Below the pieces are notes generated by a model. The model saw only the letters and a program-made list of their open reading frames with translations. It was not told the DNA's origin and did no database searches. From Allobosea robiniae (GTDB lineage Bacteria; Pseudomonadota; Alphaproteobacteria; Rhizobiales; Beijerinckiaceae): a stretch of DNA of 64,000 nt. Within the stretch, counting starts at the first letter, position 1. Each line of letters starts with the position of its first letter. The stretch spans positions 558,001-622,000 of the forward strand of contig NZ_FNBZ01000002.1 in the NCBI RefSeq assembly GCF_900102525.1, read 5' to 3'. Of the stretch, positions 29,702 through 37,731 are shown one piece after another. Both the position numbers and the translations under genes were made by a program.

Positions 29702-30285
29702 AGCTTCGGCTCCGGAAGGGCAAAGCCAGCAAGCAACTCCCGTGCATAGGCCCGGATATCGGCGGGCCAGCTTCGGCTGTGCTCGGCGAAGCGCTCGCCG
29801 TCCCCGGCGAAGAGGGCGCGCGAGGCTTCCTCGAAACCTTCGCGGTCGCCCGCCATCGTCGCGATGAAAGCGTAGGCGCGTTCTTGTGCCGCTCGTGTCT
29901 GGCTGCGTCCGCCATCGCTCTTCCGGGCATCGTCGACGAGCCGCCGGAGAGTTTGCGAGGCACCGCCCGATTGCAAAGCGAGCCAGTCCCAATGACGCGG
30001 CAGCAAGGTCACCTCGCGGGCGACGACGCCAAGCTTCGGCCGCCCCCGGCCGCGGGGTGTCTCATCGACTGCTGGTGTCGTGTCATCGCTGCGAGGAGCA
30101 TAGCGCGCCGCGATCTCGGCATCGCTGCCGCGCAGGTCGAGATCGACCACCTTTCCGGTCGCATCGTCGAAGACGAGGATTGCGGCGGCCGGATCGGCGG
30201 CGAAGGCGGCTTTCACCGCGAGCGCGATGGCGGCCAGCGGGCCACCGGCGATGCGGGTGGCGTTATGGAAGGCAGTGTGGGGCAT
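29698..30285 (-). CDS. DUF2239 family protein
   Basis: A 195-residue protein fitting DUF2239. It begins with IAGGPLAAIALAVKAAFAADP and ILVFDDATGKVVDLDLRGSDAEI. A central GRGRPKLGVVAREVTLLPRHWDWL follows, resembling a ribbon-helix-helix-like segment used by related regulators. Its function is unknown. The ATG was chosen over a TTG three codons upstream. It overlaps the DUF1330 gene by 4 bases. Two ATCCGGGT motifs lie just upstream, between this gene and the divergent acyl-ACP synthetase. Confidence 0.83.
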   Translation of the reverse strand: MPHTAFHNATRIAGGPLAAIALAVKAAFAADPAAAILVFDDATGKVVDLDLRGSDAEIAARYAPRSDDTTPAVDETPRGRGRPKLGVVAREVTLLPRHWDWLALQSGGASQTLRRLVDDARKSDGGRSQTRAAQERAYAFIATMAGDREGFEEASRALFAGDGERFAEHSRSWPADIRAYARELLAGFALPEPKL

Positions 30286-30320
30286 GGATTCCAACCCTGA
30301 GGCTCCTTGATTGCGAGCTT

Positions 30321-30364
30321 ATTATCCGGGTGAATTACTCCTGGCAATATGATCCGGGTAAAAT
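30321..30364. promoter_or_regulatory. Paired ATCCGGGT motifs in divergent intergenic region
   Basis: ATCCGGGT occurs at 30324-30331 and again at 30352-30359, 28 bases apart in the same orientation, each followed by A-rich bases and flanked by AT-rich sequence. Read from the DUF2239 side the pattern is TTxACCCGGATxAT twice. The site lies 30-70 bases upstream of the DUF2239 start, a sensible operator position. The binding protein is not known. Confidence 0.5.
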
Positions 30365-30486
30365 ATCGTGTGATCCACTGCGTCGCCTCGGCATGACGTC
30401 ATGTCGAATTGGACCGGCTTTGAAACCTGGGTCGATCCCACTAGTTTGACCGACAGACGAAACGCCGACGGGGAGACGCGCCAGGC

Positions 30487-32052
30487 ATGGCCGCCACCAG
30501 CTTCGACGCCGCGGGCGCGCGGATCACGATCTTCCGCGCCCTGCTTCAGACCATCGCCCGCCATGGCAAGGGCCGCATCGCGCTGGAGGACCCCGAGCGC
30601 CAGCCGATCACCTATGGCCGGCTCGTGCTCGGCGCGCTGGTGCTGGGGCGCAAGCTTGCGGCCCTGACGGCGCCGAAGGAGCATGTCGGTGTGCTTTTGC
30701 CGAACATGCAGGGCATGGCAGTGACGCTGTTCTCGCTCTTCGCCTATGGCCGGGTGCCGGCGCTGCTGAACTTCACGGCCGGCGTCCGCAACCTGCGCGC
30801 GGCTGCCGAACTGGCTGAGCTCAAGACGATCGTCACCTCGCGCCGCTTCGTCGACCAGGGCAAGCTCGACGACGAGATCGCGGCTTTGGGCGAGGGGCGC
30901 CGGGTCGTCTATCTCGAAGATATCCGCAAGGAGATCACCAGTTTCGACAAGGCGCTCGGTGCCTTGCAGAGCGTGGCGCCGGGGCTCGTCCATCGCGCCC
31001 ATGAAGCGCAGCCCGATGATATCGCGGTTGTCCTGTTCACCTCCGGCACCGAGGGCAAGCCGAAGGGCGTGGCATTGAGCCATGCCAATATCGTCTCGAA
31101 CGCAAGGCAGGTCTTTGCCCACGCCGCAGGCGCGATCTCCGAGCGGGACGTGTTCATGAATCCGCTGCCGGCCTTCCATTCCTTCGGTTTGACGGCCGGG
31201 CTGATGGTGCCGCTGCTGCACGGGATGAAGGTCGTGCTCTATCCGAGCCCGCTGCACTACAAGCAGATTCCGAAGCTGATCGGCGACATGAAGGCCACCT
31301 TCCTGCTCGCCACCGACACCTTCCTGCAAGGATACGCCCGCGCTGCGGAAAAGGGCGATCTCGGCAGCGTGCGCTATGTCGTGGCCGGCGCCGAGCGCGT
31401 GAAGGCCGAGACCAAGCGGATGTGGGAGCCCTACGGCACCACCATCCTCGAGGGCTATGGCTGCACCGAATGTTCGCCGGTGCTGGCCGTCAATACGCCG
31501 GCGGCAATGCGGGAGGGCACGGTCGGCAAGCTCCTGCCCGGCATCGAGGCGAAGCTGGAGCCGGTCGAAGGTATCCATGAGGGCGGGCGTCTGACCGTGC
31601 GCGGGCCGAACGTCATGGCCGGCTATCTCGATCCCGAGCAGCCCGGCCGCATCATCCCGCCGGAGGGCGGCTGGCACGATACCGGCGACATCGTCGTGAT
31701 CGAGGACGGTTTCGTCGCGATCCGCGGCCGGGCCAAGCGCTTCGCCAAGCTCGGCGGCGAGATGGTCTCGCTCGCGGCGGTCGAGACCATGATCGCCAAG
31801 ATCTGGCCGGACCAGAACCATGTCGTCGTCGCGCTGCCGGATGCACGCAAGGGCGAGCAGCTCGTGCTCGTCACCGAGACGCCGAACGCCGACCGGGCGG
31901 CTCTGCAGGAAGCTGCGAAGCAGCAAGGTTTTCCGGAACTGTGGGTACCACGCGCGATCCTGGTGACGCAGGCGATTCCCGTGCTCGGCAACGGCAAGAT
32001 CGACTACGGCTCGACGCGGGAACTCGCAGCGTCACGGCGGGCCCTGCTGTGA
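30487..32052 (+). CDS. Acyl-ACP synthetase/AMP-dependent ligase (Aas C-terminal type)
   Basis: A 521-residue adenylate-forming enzyme. The AMP-binding P-loop lies in VVLFTSGTEGKPKGVALSHAN. The second core motif is EGYGCTECSP and the hinge region is GGWHDTGDIVVIEDG. Similarity is to the synthetase half of Aas, which activates fatty acids onto acyl carrier protein for phospholipid repair. The acyltransferase half is absent. Other acyl-CoA ligase roles cannot be excluded. It is divergent from the DUF2239-DUF1330 pair. Confidence 0.88.
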   Translation: MAATSFDAAGARITIFRALLQTIARHGKGRIALEDPERQPITYGRLVLGALVLGRKLAALTAPKEHVGVLLPNMQGMAVTLFSLFAYGRVPALLNFTAGVRNLRAAAELAELKTIVTSRRFVDQGKLDDEIAALGEGRRVVYLEDIRKEITSFDKALGALQSVAPGLVHRAHEAQPDDIAVVLFTSGTEGKPKGVALSHANIVSNARQVFAHAAGAISERDVFMNPLPAFHSFGLTAGLMVPLLHGMKVVLYPSPLHYKQIPKLIGDMKATFLLATDTFLQGYARAAEKGDLGSVRYVVAGAERVKAETKRMWEPYGTTILEGYGCTECSPVLAVNTPAAMREGTVGKLLPGIEAKLEPVEGIHEGGRLTVRGPNVMAGYLDPEQPGRIIPPEGGWHDTGDIVVIEDGFVAIRGRAKRFAKLGGEMVSLAAVETMIAKIWPDQNHVVVALPDARKGEQLVLVTETPNADRAALQEAAKQQGFPELWVPRAILVTQAIPVLGNGKIDYGSTRELAASRRALL

Positions 32053-32069
32053 GGCGGCCTCGCTACCTT

Positions 32070-32756
32070 ATGGCCACAATTGTAATTCTATTACGCTGGA
32101 TGATGATTCCAGGTTCCGCCCTGGCGCTGCTGCGCGTCGCCACTCTTGCTCCCGCCCTGTCGCTCGCGGGGCCGTCCGATCTCGCGGCCCAGGCGCAGGC
32201 CGCGCTCTATATGCGCCGCGATGAGTGCATCGAGGCCGGCAAGCTGACGGCGGAGCAGTGCGAGTTCGCCTATCGCAATGCCCGCGCCGAATTCGAGCAG
32301 GCGGCGCCGCGTTATGGCTCGCGGGCAGCCTGCGAGCGCAACCACAAGCGCTGCGGCGCCCAGATGGTCTCGGCCGGCGGCTGGGAATCCTTCGGCAAGG
32401 GCGGGGCGAGCTATGTGCCGCGCTTCATCGGCGTTCGCGTGACGGGCGAGGGCGCCGCGCGCCGCGCCCTGCCGGTGGTCGAGGGCACGGCCAAGGTCGC
32501 CTTTGCCGGGCGCTCGGTGACGGAATTGCAGGACAAGGTCGCGGGCCGGCGCGGCATCATCGGCCAGGCCAGCAGCGTCGGGCGCGGTGCGCATGGCCAT
32601 TCCGGCCAGGGTGCCGCTCCCTACGTCAAGCGCGGCGACCGTGACGACACGGTGCGCGTCCCGATGGAAGAGAAGACCATCGGGTCTGACGTCAAGCCGG
32701 GGCTCTATGTCGATCCCGACGGGGTCGAGTGGTACAAGCCCGCCCGCCCGCATTGA
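32070..32756 (+). CDS. DUF1190-like secreted protein
   Basis: About 228 residues with a hydrophobic N-terminus (IVILLRW, then ALALLRVATLAPALSLAG) that may be a signal peptide. The body matches DUF1190: RDECIEAGKLTAEQCEFAYRNARAEFEQAAPRYGSRAACERNHKRC, with paired cysteines, then YVPRFIGVRV. Members are envelope proteins of unknown function. The start could instead be at the MMIPGS methionines ten codons on. It begins 17 bases after the acyl-ACP synthetase stop. Confidence 0.78.
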   Translation: MATIVILLRWMMIPGSALALLRVATLAPALSLAGPSDLAAQAQAALYMRRDECIEAGKLTAEQCEFAYRNARAEFEQAAPRYGSRAACERNHKRCGAQMVSAGGWESFGKGGASYVPRFIGVRVTGEGAARRALPVVEGTAKVAFAGRSVTELQDKVAGRRGIIGQASSVGRGAHGHSGQGAAPYVKRGDRDDTVRVPMEEKTIGSDVKPGLYVDPDGVEWYKPARPH

Positions 32757-32827
32757 GCGCTGCGCGGCCGGAGCGCGATCGCCAAGGCTTGCGCCGGCTG
32801 ACGCTGCCCGTTATCGCTGTGCCCGCT

Positions 32828-32914
32828 GCGGACGTGGCGAAACTGGTAGACGCACGAGACTTAAAATCTTGCGCCTTCAAAGGCTTGCGGGTTCGAGTCC
32901 CGCCGTCCGCACCA
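32828..32914 (+). tRNA. tRNA-Leu (anticodon UAA), CCA encoded
   Basis: A class II tRNA of 87 bases. The acceptor stem pairs GCGGACG with CGTCCGC and the discriminator is A followed by CCA. The anticodon stem CGAGA/TCTTG encloses a loop with TAA. A long variable arm GCCTT/AAGGC and GGTTCGAGTCC in the T arm are present. It reads UUA and UUG codons. The D arm GTGGCGAAACTGGTAGACGC is standard for leucine tRNAs. Confidence 0.97.
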
Positions 32915-32959
32915 TCCGCCCCGCCGTGATTCCGGTTTGCGCGATCGCGCCATCGGCAG

Positions 32960-33610
32960 TCAGCTCTTCCTGAAGATCACGCTCAGATTGTTCGCGGGCA
33001 TCTCGACGATCTCGGGTGTGCCGAAGCCGTTTGCCGCGCCAAGCGCCGCGACCGCATCGCTATCGCGCAGACCCCAGGCCGGATCGCGGCTGCGCAGGCT
33101 TTCGTCGAAGGCGGCGTTGCCCGGTTCGAGCGGCCGGCCCGGCCGGCGATAGGGGCCGTAGAGATAGAGCGGCTGGCCCTGCTTCAAGAGGCGCCCCGCC
33201 TGCCGGAACAGCCCCTCCGCCGCGGCCCAGGGCGCGATGTGGATCATGTTGATGCAGAGGATCGCATCAGCGGATTCGACGGGCCAATGCAGCGCTGTAG
33301 CATCGACGACGACCGGCGGGAGGATGTTGCCGAGGCCGGATTCCCGGGTCCAGGCCGCGATGCTCGCCACCGCATCCGGAGAAGGATCGCTCGGCTGGAA
33401 GGTCAGGTCGGGCAGGGCGCGGGCGAAATGCACGGCATGCTCGCCGGAGCCGGAGGCGATTTCCAGCACACGCCCGGATTGCGGCAGCACGTTGTGCAGG
33501 ACGGCGAGGATCGCATCGCGATTGCGCTGGGCGGAAGGCGCCCGCAGGCGGGGATCGGCGCCGAGCTGTGTATCGGCGGTCGGCTGCCAGAAACTCGGCT
33601 TGCTCATCAT
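32960..33610 (-). CDS. DUF938 family SAM-dependent methyltransferase-like protein
   Basis: A 216-residue protein of the DUF938 family. NRDAILAVLHNVLPQSGRVLEIASGSGEHAVHFARALP contains the SAM-binding motif I. ADAILCINMIHIAPWAAAEGLF and YLYGPYRRPGRPLEPGNAAFDESL are family hallmarks. The methyl acceptor is unknown. Two adjacent ATG codons could serve as the start. Confidence 0.92.
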   Translation of the reverse strand: MMSKPSFWQPTADTQLGADPRLRAPSAQRNRDAILAVLHNVLPQSGRVLEIASGSGEHAVHFARALPDLTFQPSDPSPDAVASIAAWTRESGLGNILPPVVVDATALHWPVESADAILCINMIHIAPWAAAEGLFRQAGRLLKQGQPLYLYGPYRRPGRPLEPGNAAFDESLRSRDPAWGLRDSDAVAALGAANGFGTPEIVEMPANNLSVIFRKS

Positions 33611-33718
33611 CCGCTCACGAATCTTTCATCCGGCCCATCGCGTTGGGGCGATGATCCGCTATAAGGGGGCAGGAAGCGAGCCGCCAGATGTCGTGGCTTC
33701 GCAGCAAGCAGGCTGGTT

Positions 33719-34996
33719 TTGTTAACCGAAATCCTGATCGTCGTGGCGCTGACGATCGTCAATGGTCTCCTCGCCATGTCGGAACTCGCTGTGGTTTCGT
33801 CACGCACGGCGCGCCTCAAGGTTCTCAGCGATCAGGGCAACAAGGGCGCCGCCACTGCGATGCGCCTGGCAGAAGACCCCGGCCGCTTTCTCTCCACAGT
33901 CCAGATCGGCATCACGCTCGTCGGCGTGCTCTCGGGCGCGTTCTCCGGCGCCACGCTTGGCGCGCGCCTGTCGGAATGGCTGGGCACGCATGGCTTCTCG
34001 CCATCGGTTTCCGACACGCTCGGCGTCGGCCTCGTCGTCGTCGCCATCACCTATCTCTCGCTGATCCTCGGCGAGCTCGTGCCGAAGCAGATCGCGCTGC
34101 GCGATCCCGAGCGGGTCGCGGCGCGGGTCGCACCGGCGATGTCGCTGCTCTCCAAGGTCGGTGCGCCGCTGGTGTTCCTGCTCGACATCTCCGGCAAGGC
34201 CGTCCTGCGCCTGCTCGGCCAGAAGGGCGAGTCGGAAGAGAGGGTCACCGAGGAGGAGGTTCGCACCATCATTGCCGAGGCGGAGACCGCCGGCGTGCTC
34301 GAGCGCGACGAGCGCGAAATGATTGCAGGCGTGATGCGCCTCGCCGACCGTTCGGCTCGTGCCTTGATGACGCCGCGCCGCGAGGTCGAGGTCATCGACC
34401 TCGAAGACAGCGCCGAGGAAATCCGCGAGCAATTGCGCGCGACGCGCCGCTCGCGCCTGCCCGTGCAGGATGGCGAGGCGGATTCGATCGTCGGCGTGGT
34501 TGTGGTCAAGGACCTGATCGAATTCCTTCAGGCCGGCGACAGGGGCGATCTGCGCGCGCTGGTCCAGGAAGCTCCGATCGTGATGGACACGGCGGACTCG
34601 CTGCATGTGCTGCGCGAGATTCGCGCAAGTCGCGTGCATATGGCGCTGGTCTTCGACGAGTACGGCCATTTCGAGGGCATCATCACCCCCGGCGACGTGC
34701 TTGAGGCGATCATCGGCGCCTTCCAGGAAGAGGAAGAGGACGAGCCGTCGATCGTGACGCGCGCCGACGGTTCCTATCTCGTCGCCGGCTGGATGCAGGT
34801 CGACGAGTTCTCGCATGAACTCGGCATCCCGATCCCGCGCGATGCCGATTTCCAGACGGTTGCGGGCTTCATCCTGGCCGAGATGAACCATCTGCCGAAT
34901 GTCGGCGAGAGCTTCGACAAGGGGCATTGGCGCTTCGAGGTCGTCGACCTCGACGGCCGCCGCATCGACAAGATCCTGGTCACGCGGATCGAGTGA
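33719..34996 (+). CDS. CNNM/CorC-type hemolysin-family transporter
   Basis: A 425-residue protein with an N-terminal DUF21/CNNM membrane region (three or four helices), a CBS pair in the middle (RALMTPRREVEVIDLEDSAEEI, HVLREIRASRVHMALVFDEYG) and a C-terminal CorC_HlyC domain ending GRRIDKILVTRIE. Relatives act in magnesium or cobalt efflux. The hemolysin label is historical. The start is a TTG. The first ATG in frame would cut the first membrane helix. A 9-bp GC hairpin follows the stop. Confidence 0.91.
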   Translation: MLTEILIVVALTIVNGLLAMSELAVVSSRTARLKVLSDQGNKGAATAMRLAEDPGRFLSTVQIGITLVGVLSGAFSGATLGARLSEWLGTHGFSPSVSDTLGVGLVVVAITYLSLILGELVPKQIALRDPERVAARVAPAMSLLSKVGAPLVFLLDISGKAVLRLLGQKGESEERVTEEEVRTIIAEAETAGVLERDEREMIAGVMRLADRSARALMTPRREVEVIDLEDSAEEIREQLRATRRSRLPVQDGEADSIVGVVVVKDLIEFLQAGDRGDLRALVQEAPIVMDTADSLHVLREIRASRVHMALVFDEYGHFEGIITPGDVLEAIIGAFQEEEEDEPSIVTRADGSYLVAGWMQVDEFSHELGIPIPRDADFQTVAGFILAEMNHLPNVGESFDKGHWRFEVVDLDGRRIDKILVTRIE

Positions 34997-35001
34997 GATG
35001 G

Positions 35002-35023
35002 CCGCCGGCGTTGACGCCGGCGG
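35002..35023 (+). terminator. GC hairpin after the CorC-type gene (possible terminator, no T-tract)
   Basis: Perfect 9-bp arms CCGCCGGCG / CGCCGGCGG with a TTGA loop begin 5 bases after the stop codon. The stem is strong but no run of T follows, so it may only stabilise the 3' end or assist Rho-dependent termination. Confidence 0.4.
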
Positions 35024-35127
35024 AGCCCACGTGGTCTAGTCGTCGCCAAGGGGTGCATCGCGACGACCCCGTGAGGCTTCGGCCCAATGTTCGCGTCCAA
35101 CTTCCTCGCTCAGGATGGACGCAAGCC

Positions 35128-35961
35128 ATGTCTTCCAACGAACAGATCACGGTCGCCCAGCTGTCACGGCTGGTCGGCCTTCCCGATGCGCCAGCCATCA
35201 TCGATGTCCGCATCGATGAGGATGTCGCCGCCGATCCCGTCTTCCTGCCGGGTTCGGTTCGCCGCGACTATCGCGCCGTTTCCGAATGGGGCGCTGAATT
35301 CGCCGGGCAGCGGCGCGTGGTGGTCGTCTGCCATCGCGGCCTCAAGCTCAGCGAAGGTGCCGCCGCCTGGCTGCGGCATCTCGGCATCACCGCGGAAACT
35401 CTTGAAGGCGGTCATCAGGCCTGGCGACAGGCTGGTGGGTTGACCTTTTCGCCGGAACGTTTGCCTTCGCCAGGGGTATCCGGCGGCAGCGTCTGGGTGA
35501 CGCGGGCGCGGCCGAAAGTCGACCGCATTGCCTGTCCCTGGCTGATCCGCCGCTTCATAGACCGGCGCGCCGTGTTCCTCTTCGTTGCGGCCTCCGAGGT
35601 CGAGGCGGTGGCCGATCGCTTCGGCGCCACGCCTTTCGATATCGACGGCGTGTTCTGGAGCCATCGCGGGCCGCTTTGCACCTTCGATACGATGATCGCG
35701 GAATTTCGGCTGGCGTCGCCCGCGCTCGACCGATTGGCGCGGATCGTGCGGGCGGCCGATACGGCGACGCTGGAGGCCGAGCCGCAGGCGGCCGGCCTGC
35801 TTGCGGCCTCGCTTGGGCTGTCGCGCATGTACAAGCACGATCTCGAACAGCTCGAGGCCGGCATGCTGCTCTACGATGCCTTCTATCGCTGGTGCCGCGA
35901 TGCGGGTGAGGAAACCCATAACTGGCCAGTGCCGAAGCCGGCCGGGGAGGCGCAGCGATGA
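35128..35961 (+). CDS. chrB: Chromate resistance protein ChrB with N-terminal rhodanese domain
   Basis: A 277-residue fusion. Residues 1-105 form a rhodanese domain with the active-site loop VVCHRGLKLSEGAAAW, in which the cysteine is present. Residues 125-265 are the ChrB C-terminal domain: WVTRARPKVDRIACPWLIRRFID, FDIDGVFWSHRGPLCTFDTMI, and a conserved YDAFYRWCRD end. ChrB regulates or supports chromate resistance. A rhodanese could transfer sulfur or reduce an oxyanion, which is inference. Its stop overlaps the chrA start (ATGA). AGGATGG is the likely ribosome site. Confidence 0.9.
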   Translation: MSSNEQITVAQLSRLVGLPDAPAIIDVRIDEDVAADPVFLPGSVRRDYRAVSEWGAEFAGQRRVVVVCHRGLKLSEGAAAWLRHLGITAETLEGGHQAWRQAGGLTFSPERLPSPGVSGGSVWVTRARPKVDRIACPWLIRRFIDRRAVFLFVAASEVEAVADRFGATPFDIDGVFWSHRGPLCTFDTMIAEFRLASPALDRLARIVRAADTATLEAEPQAAGLLAASLGLSRMYKHDLEQLEAGMLLYDAFYRWCRDAGEETHNWPVPKPAGEAQR

Positions 35962-37355
35962 GCGTCGCGGAAACGGATGCTGAGATGGCAATGCAAAATG
36001 CGGAGCGTTTGCCAACGCTTGGCGAGGCGACCCGCATCTGGGCGAAGATCGGCCTGCTGTCCTTCGGCGGGCCGGCCGGCCAGATCGCGCTGATGCACAG
36101 GGAGCTGGTGGAGGAGCGACGCTGGATCGGCGAAGAGCGCTTCCTGCATGCGCTGAACTACTGCATGCTTCTACCCGGACCCGAGGCGCAGCAGCTCGCC
36201 GTCTATATCGGCTGGCTGATGCATCGGACGATCGGCGGCCTGATCGCCGGCCTGTTGTTCATCCTGCCCGGCGCGCTGGTGATGCTGGGCCTCAGCATCC
36301 TCTATGTCACCTGGAGGCATGTCCCGCTGGTCGACGGGGTCTTCTTCGGCGTGAAGGCGGCGGTGCTTGCCATCGTCATCGAGGCGGGACTGAGAATCAG
36401 CCGCCGGGCGCTGAAGACCGGCGCGATGGTCGGCATCGCCGTTGCAGCTTTCGCCGGCATTTTCCTGTTCAAATTGCCGTTCCCGCTCATCGTCCTGCTC
36501 GCGGGGCTCGCGGGCTGGCTGGGCAATCGCATTCGGCCCGGCTGGTTCGGCAAGGGCGGTGCCGGCGGCGCGGCGGATGCCGCGGGCGAGGGCTTGCTCG
36601 ACGCTCTGCTTGCGCGCGGAGAGCTCGACCATATCAGGCCCTCAGCCGGGCGGGCTGCCCGCGTGCTCGCCGTCTGGCTGCCGCTCTGGCTCGGGCCGGT
36701 GGCGCTGTTCTGGCTGGTCGCCGGCTCCGCCAGCGTCTGGACGCAGGTTGGCAGCTTCTTCAGCGCGATGGCGGTGGTGACCTTCGGCGGCGCCTATGCG
36801 GCGCTGGCCTATGTCGCGCAGGCGGCGGTCGACGGTTTCGGCTGGCTCGCGCCCGGCGAAATGCTGGACGGGCTCGGCCTCGCCGAGACGACGCCGGGGC
36901 CGCTCATCCTCGTGCTCGAATTCGTCGGCTTCCTCGCCGCGTTCCGGGCGCCGGGCAGCCTGCCGCCGCTCGTCGCCGGCGGGCTTGGGGCGCTGCTGAC
37001 GGTCTGGGTGACCTTCGCGCCCTGCTTTCTCTGGATCTTCCTGGGCGCGCCCTATGTCGAGGCTCTGCGTGGCAACCGGGCGATCTCGGCCGCGCTCGGC
37101 GCGATCACCGCGGCCGTGGTCGGCGTCATCGCCAACCTAGCGCTCTGGTTCGGGCTGCATGTCCTCTTCCGCGAGGTCGGCAGCCTGTCCTTCCTCGGCA
37201 TGAGCCCGGAGGTGCCGGTCCTGACCTCGCTGGACTGGCGTGCGGCCTTGCTGGCGGCCGGCGCTGCCATCGCATTGCTGCGCTTCAAGCTCGGGATGAT
37301 GCCGGTCCTGGCGATCTGCGCCGTCGCCGGCATCGTCCTGAAGGGCGGTTTCTGA
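35958..37355 (+). CDS. chrA: Chromate transporter ChrA, long two-domain type
   Basis: A 465-residue inner-membrane chromate (or sulfate-like oxyanion) transporter with two homologous CHR halves. The first has LLSFGGPAGQIALMHRELVEERRWI and LPGPEAQQLAVYIGW. The second has VVTFGGAYAALAYVAQ and ETTPGPLILVLEFVGF. About ten or more hydrophobic segments are present. It overlaps chrB by 4 bases, so the two are translated together as a chrBA operon. It converges with the small membrane protein gene. Confidence 0.95.
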   Translation: MSVAETDAEMAMQNAERLPTLGEATRIWAKIGLLSFGGPAGQIALMHRELVEERRWIGEERFLHALNYCMLLPGPEAQQLAVYIGWLMHRTIGGLIAGLLFILPGALVMLGLSILYVTWRHVPLVDGVFFGVKAAVLAIVIEAGLRISRRALKTGAMVGIAVAAFAGIFLFKLPFPLIVLLAGLAGWLGNRIRPGWFGKGGAGGAADAAGEGLLDALLARGELDHIRPSAGRAARVLAVWLPLWLGPVALFWLVAGSASVWTQVGSFFSAMAVVTFGGAYAALAYVAQAAVDGFGWLAPGEMLDGLGLAETTPGPLILVLEFVGFLAAFRAPGSLPPLVAGGLGALLTVWVTFAPCFLWIFLGAPYVEALRGNRAISAALGAITAAVVGVIANLALWFGLHVLFREVGSLSFLGMSPEVPVLTSLDWRAALLAAGAAIALLRFKLGMMPVLAICAVAGIVLKGGF

Positions 37356-37358
37356 GGC

Positions 37359-37673
37359 TCAGCGGCGCGGCTCGTCCGGCTCGATGATGCGGTATTCGGC
37401 GTCGATGACCTCGACCCGGTCCGGCTGGCGCGGCTGGTTGGCGAACGGATTGGCGGGGTCGATGCCGGCCGCCTTCAGCTTGGCCTTGAGGCGCCAGACC
37501 GCGATCGCGCCGACGACCAGCACGACCGGAATCAGGATGAGCGCGAGGCTCGCGGCCAGCACGAAAAGCGCGACGCCGACGATCAGGCTTGCCGCCATGG
37601 CGAGCCAGGCCTGCCAGCGCGGCATGGCGCGGGCGCGGCCGTTGAGCTGCTCGTAGAGATTGACGCGGATCAT
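37359..37673 (-). CDS. Small membrane protein, hypothetical
   Basis: A 104-residue protein beginning MIRVNLYEQLNGRARAMPRW. Two closely spaced hydrophobic segments follow (AWLAMAASLIVGVALFVLAASLALILIPVVLVVGAIAVW) and then a basic, polar tail ending in EYRIIEPDEPRR. It resembles small conserved alphaproteobacterial membrane proteins of unknown role. An in-frame extension to 37766 has no support. The position between chrA and the monooxygenase gives no functional hint. Confidence 0.72.
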   Translation of the reverse strand: MIRVNLYEQLNGRARAMPRWQAWLAMAASLIVGVALFVLAASLALILIPVVLVVGAIAVWRLKAKLKAAGIDPANPFANQPRQPDRVEVIDAEYRIIEPDEPRR

Positions 37674-37731
37674 AGGATGTCTGTTCCTTCCCTCGGCACA
37701 GAGATAGGAAGCGATTGCGGCTTTGACGAGG

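Noticed and set aside
32729-32929. A short plus-strand frame reading AKLVDARDLKSCAFKG
   Set aside because: It is the translation of tRNA-Leu and not a protein.
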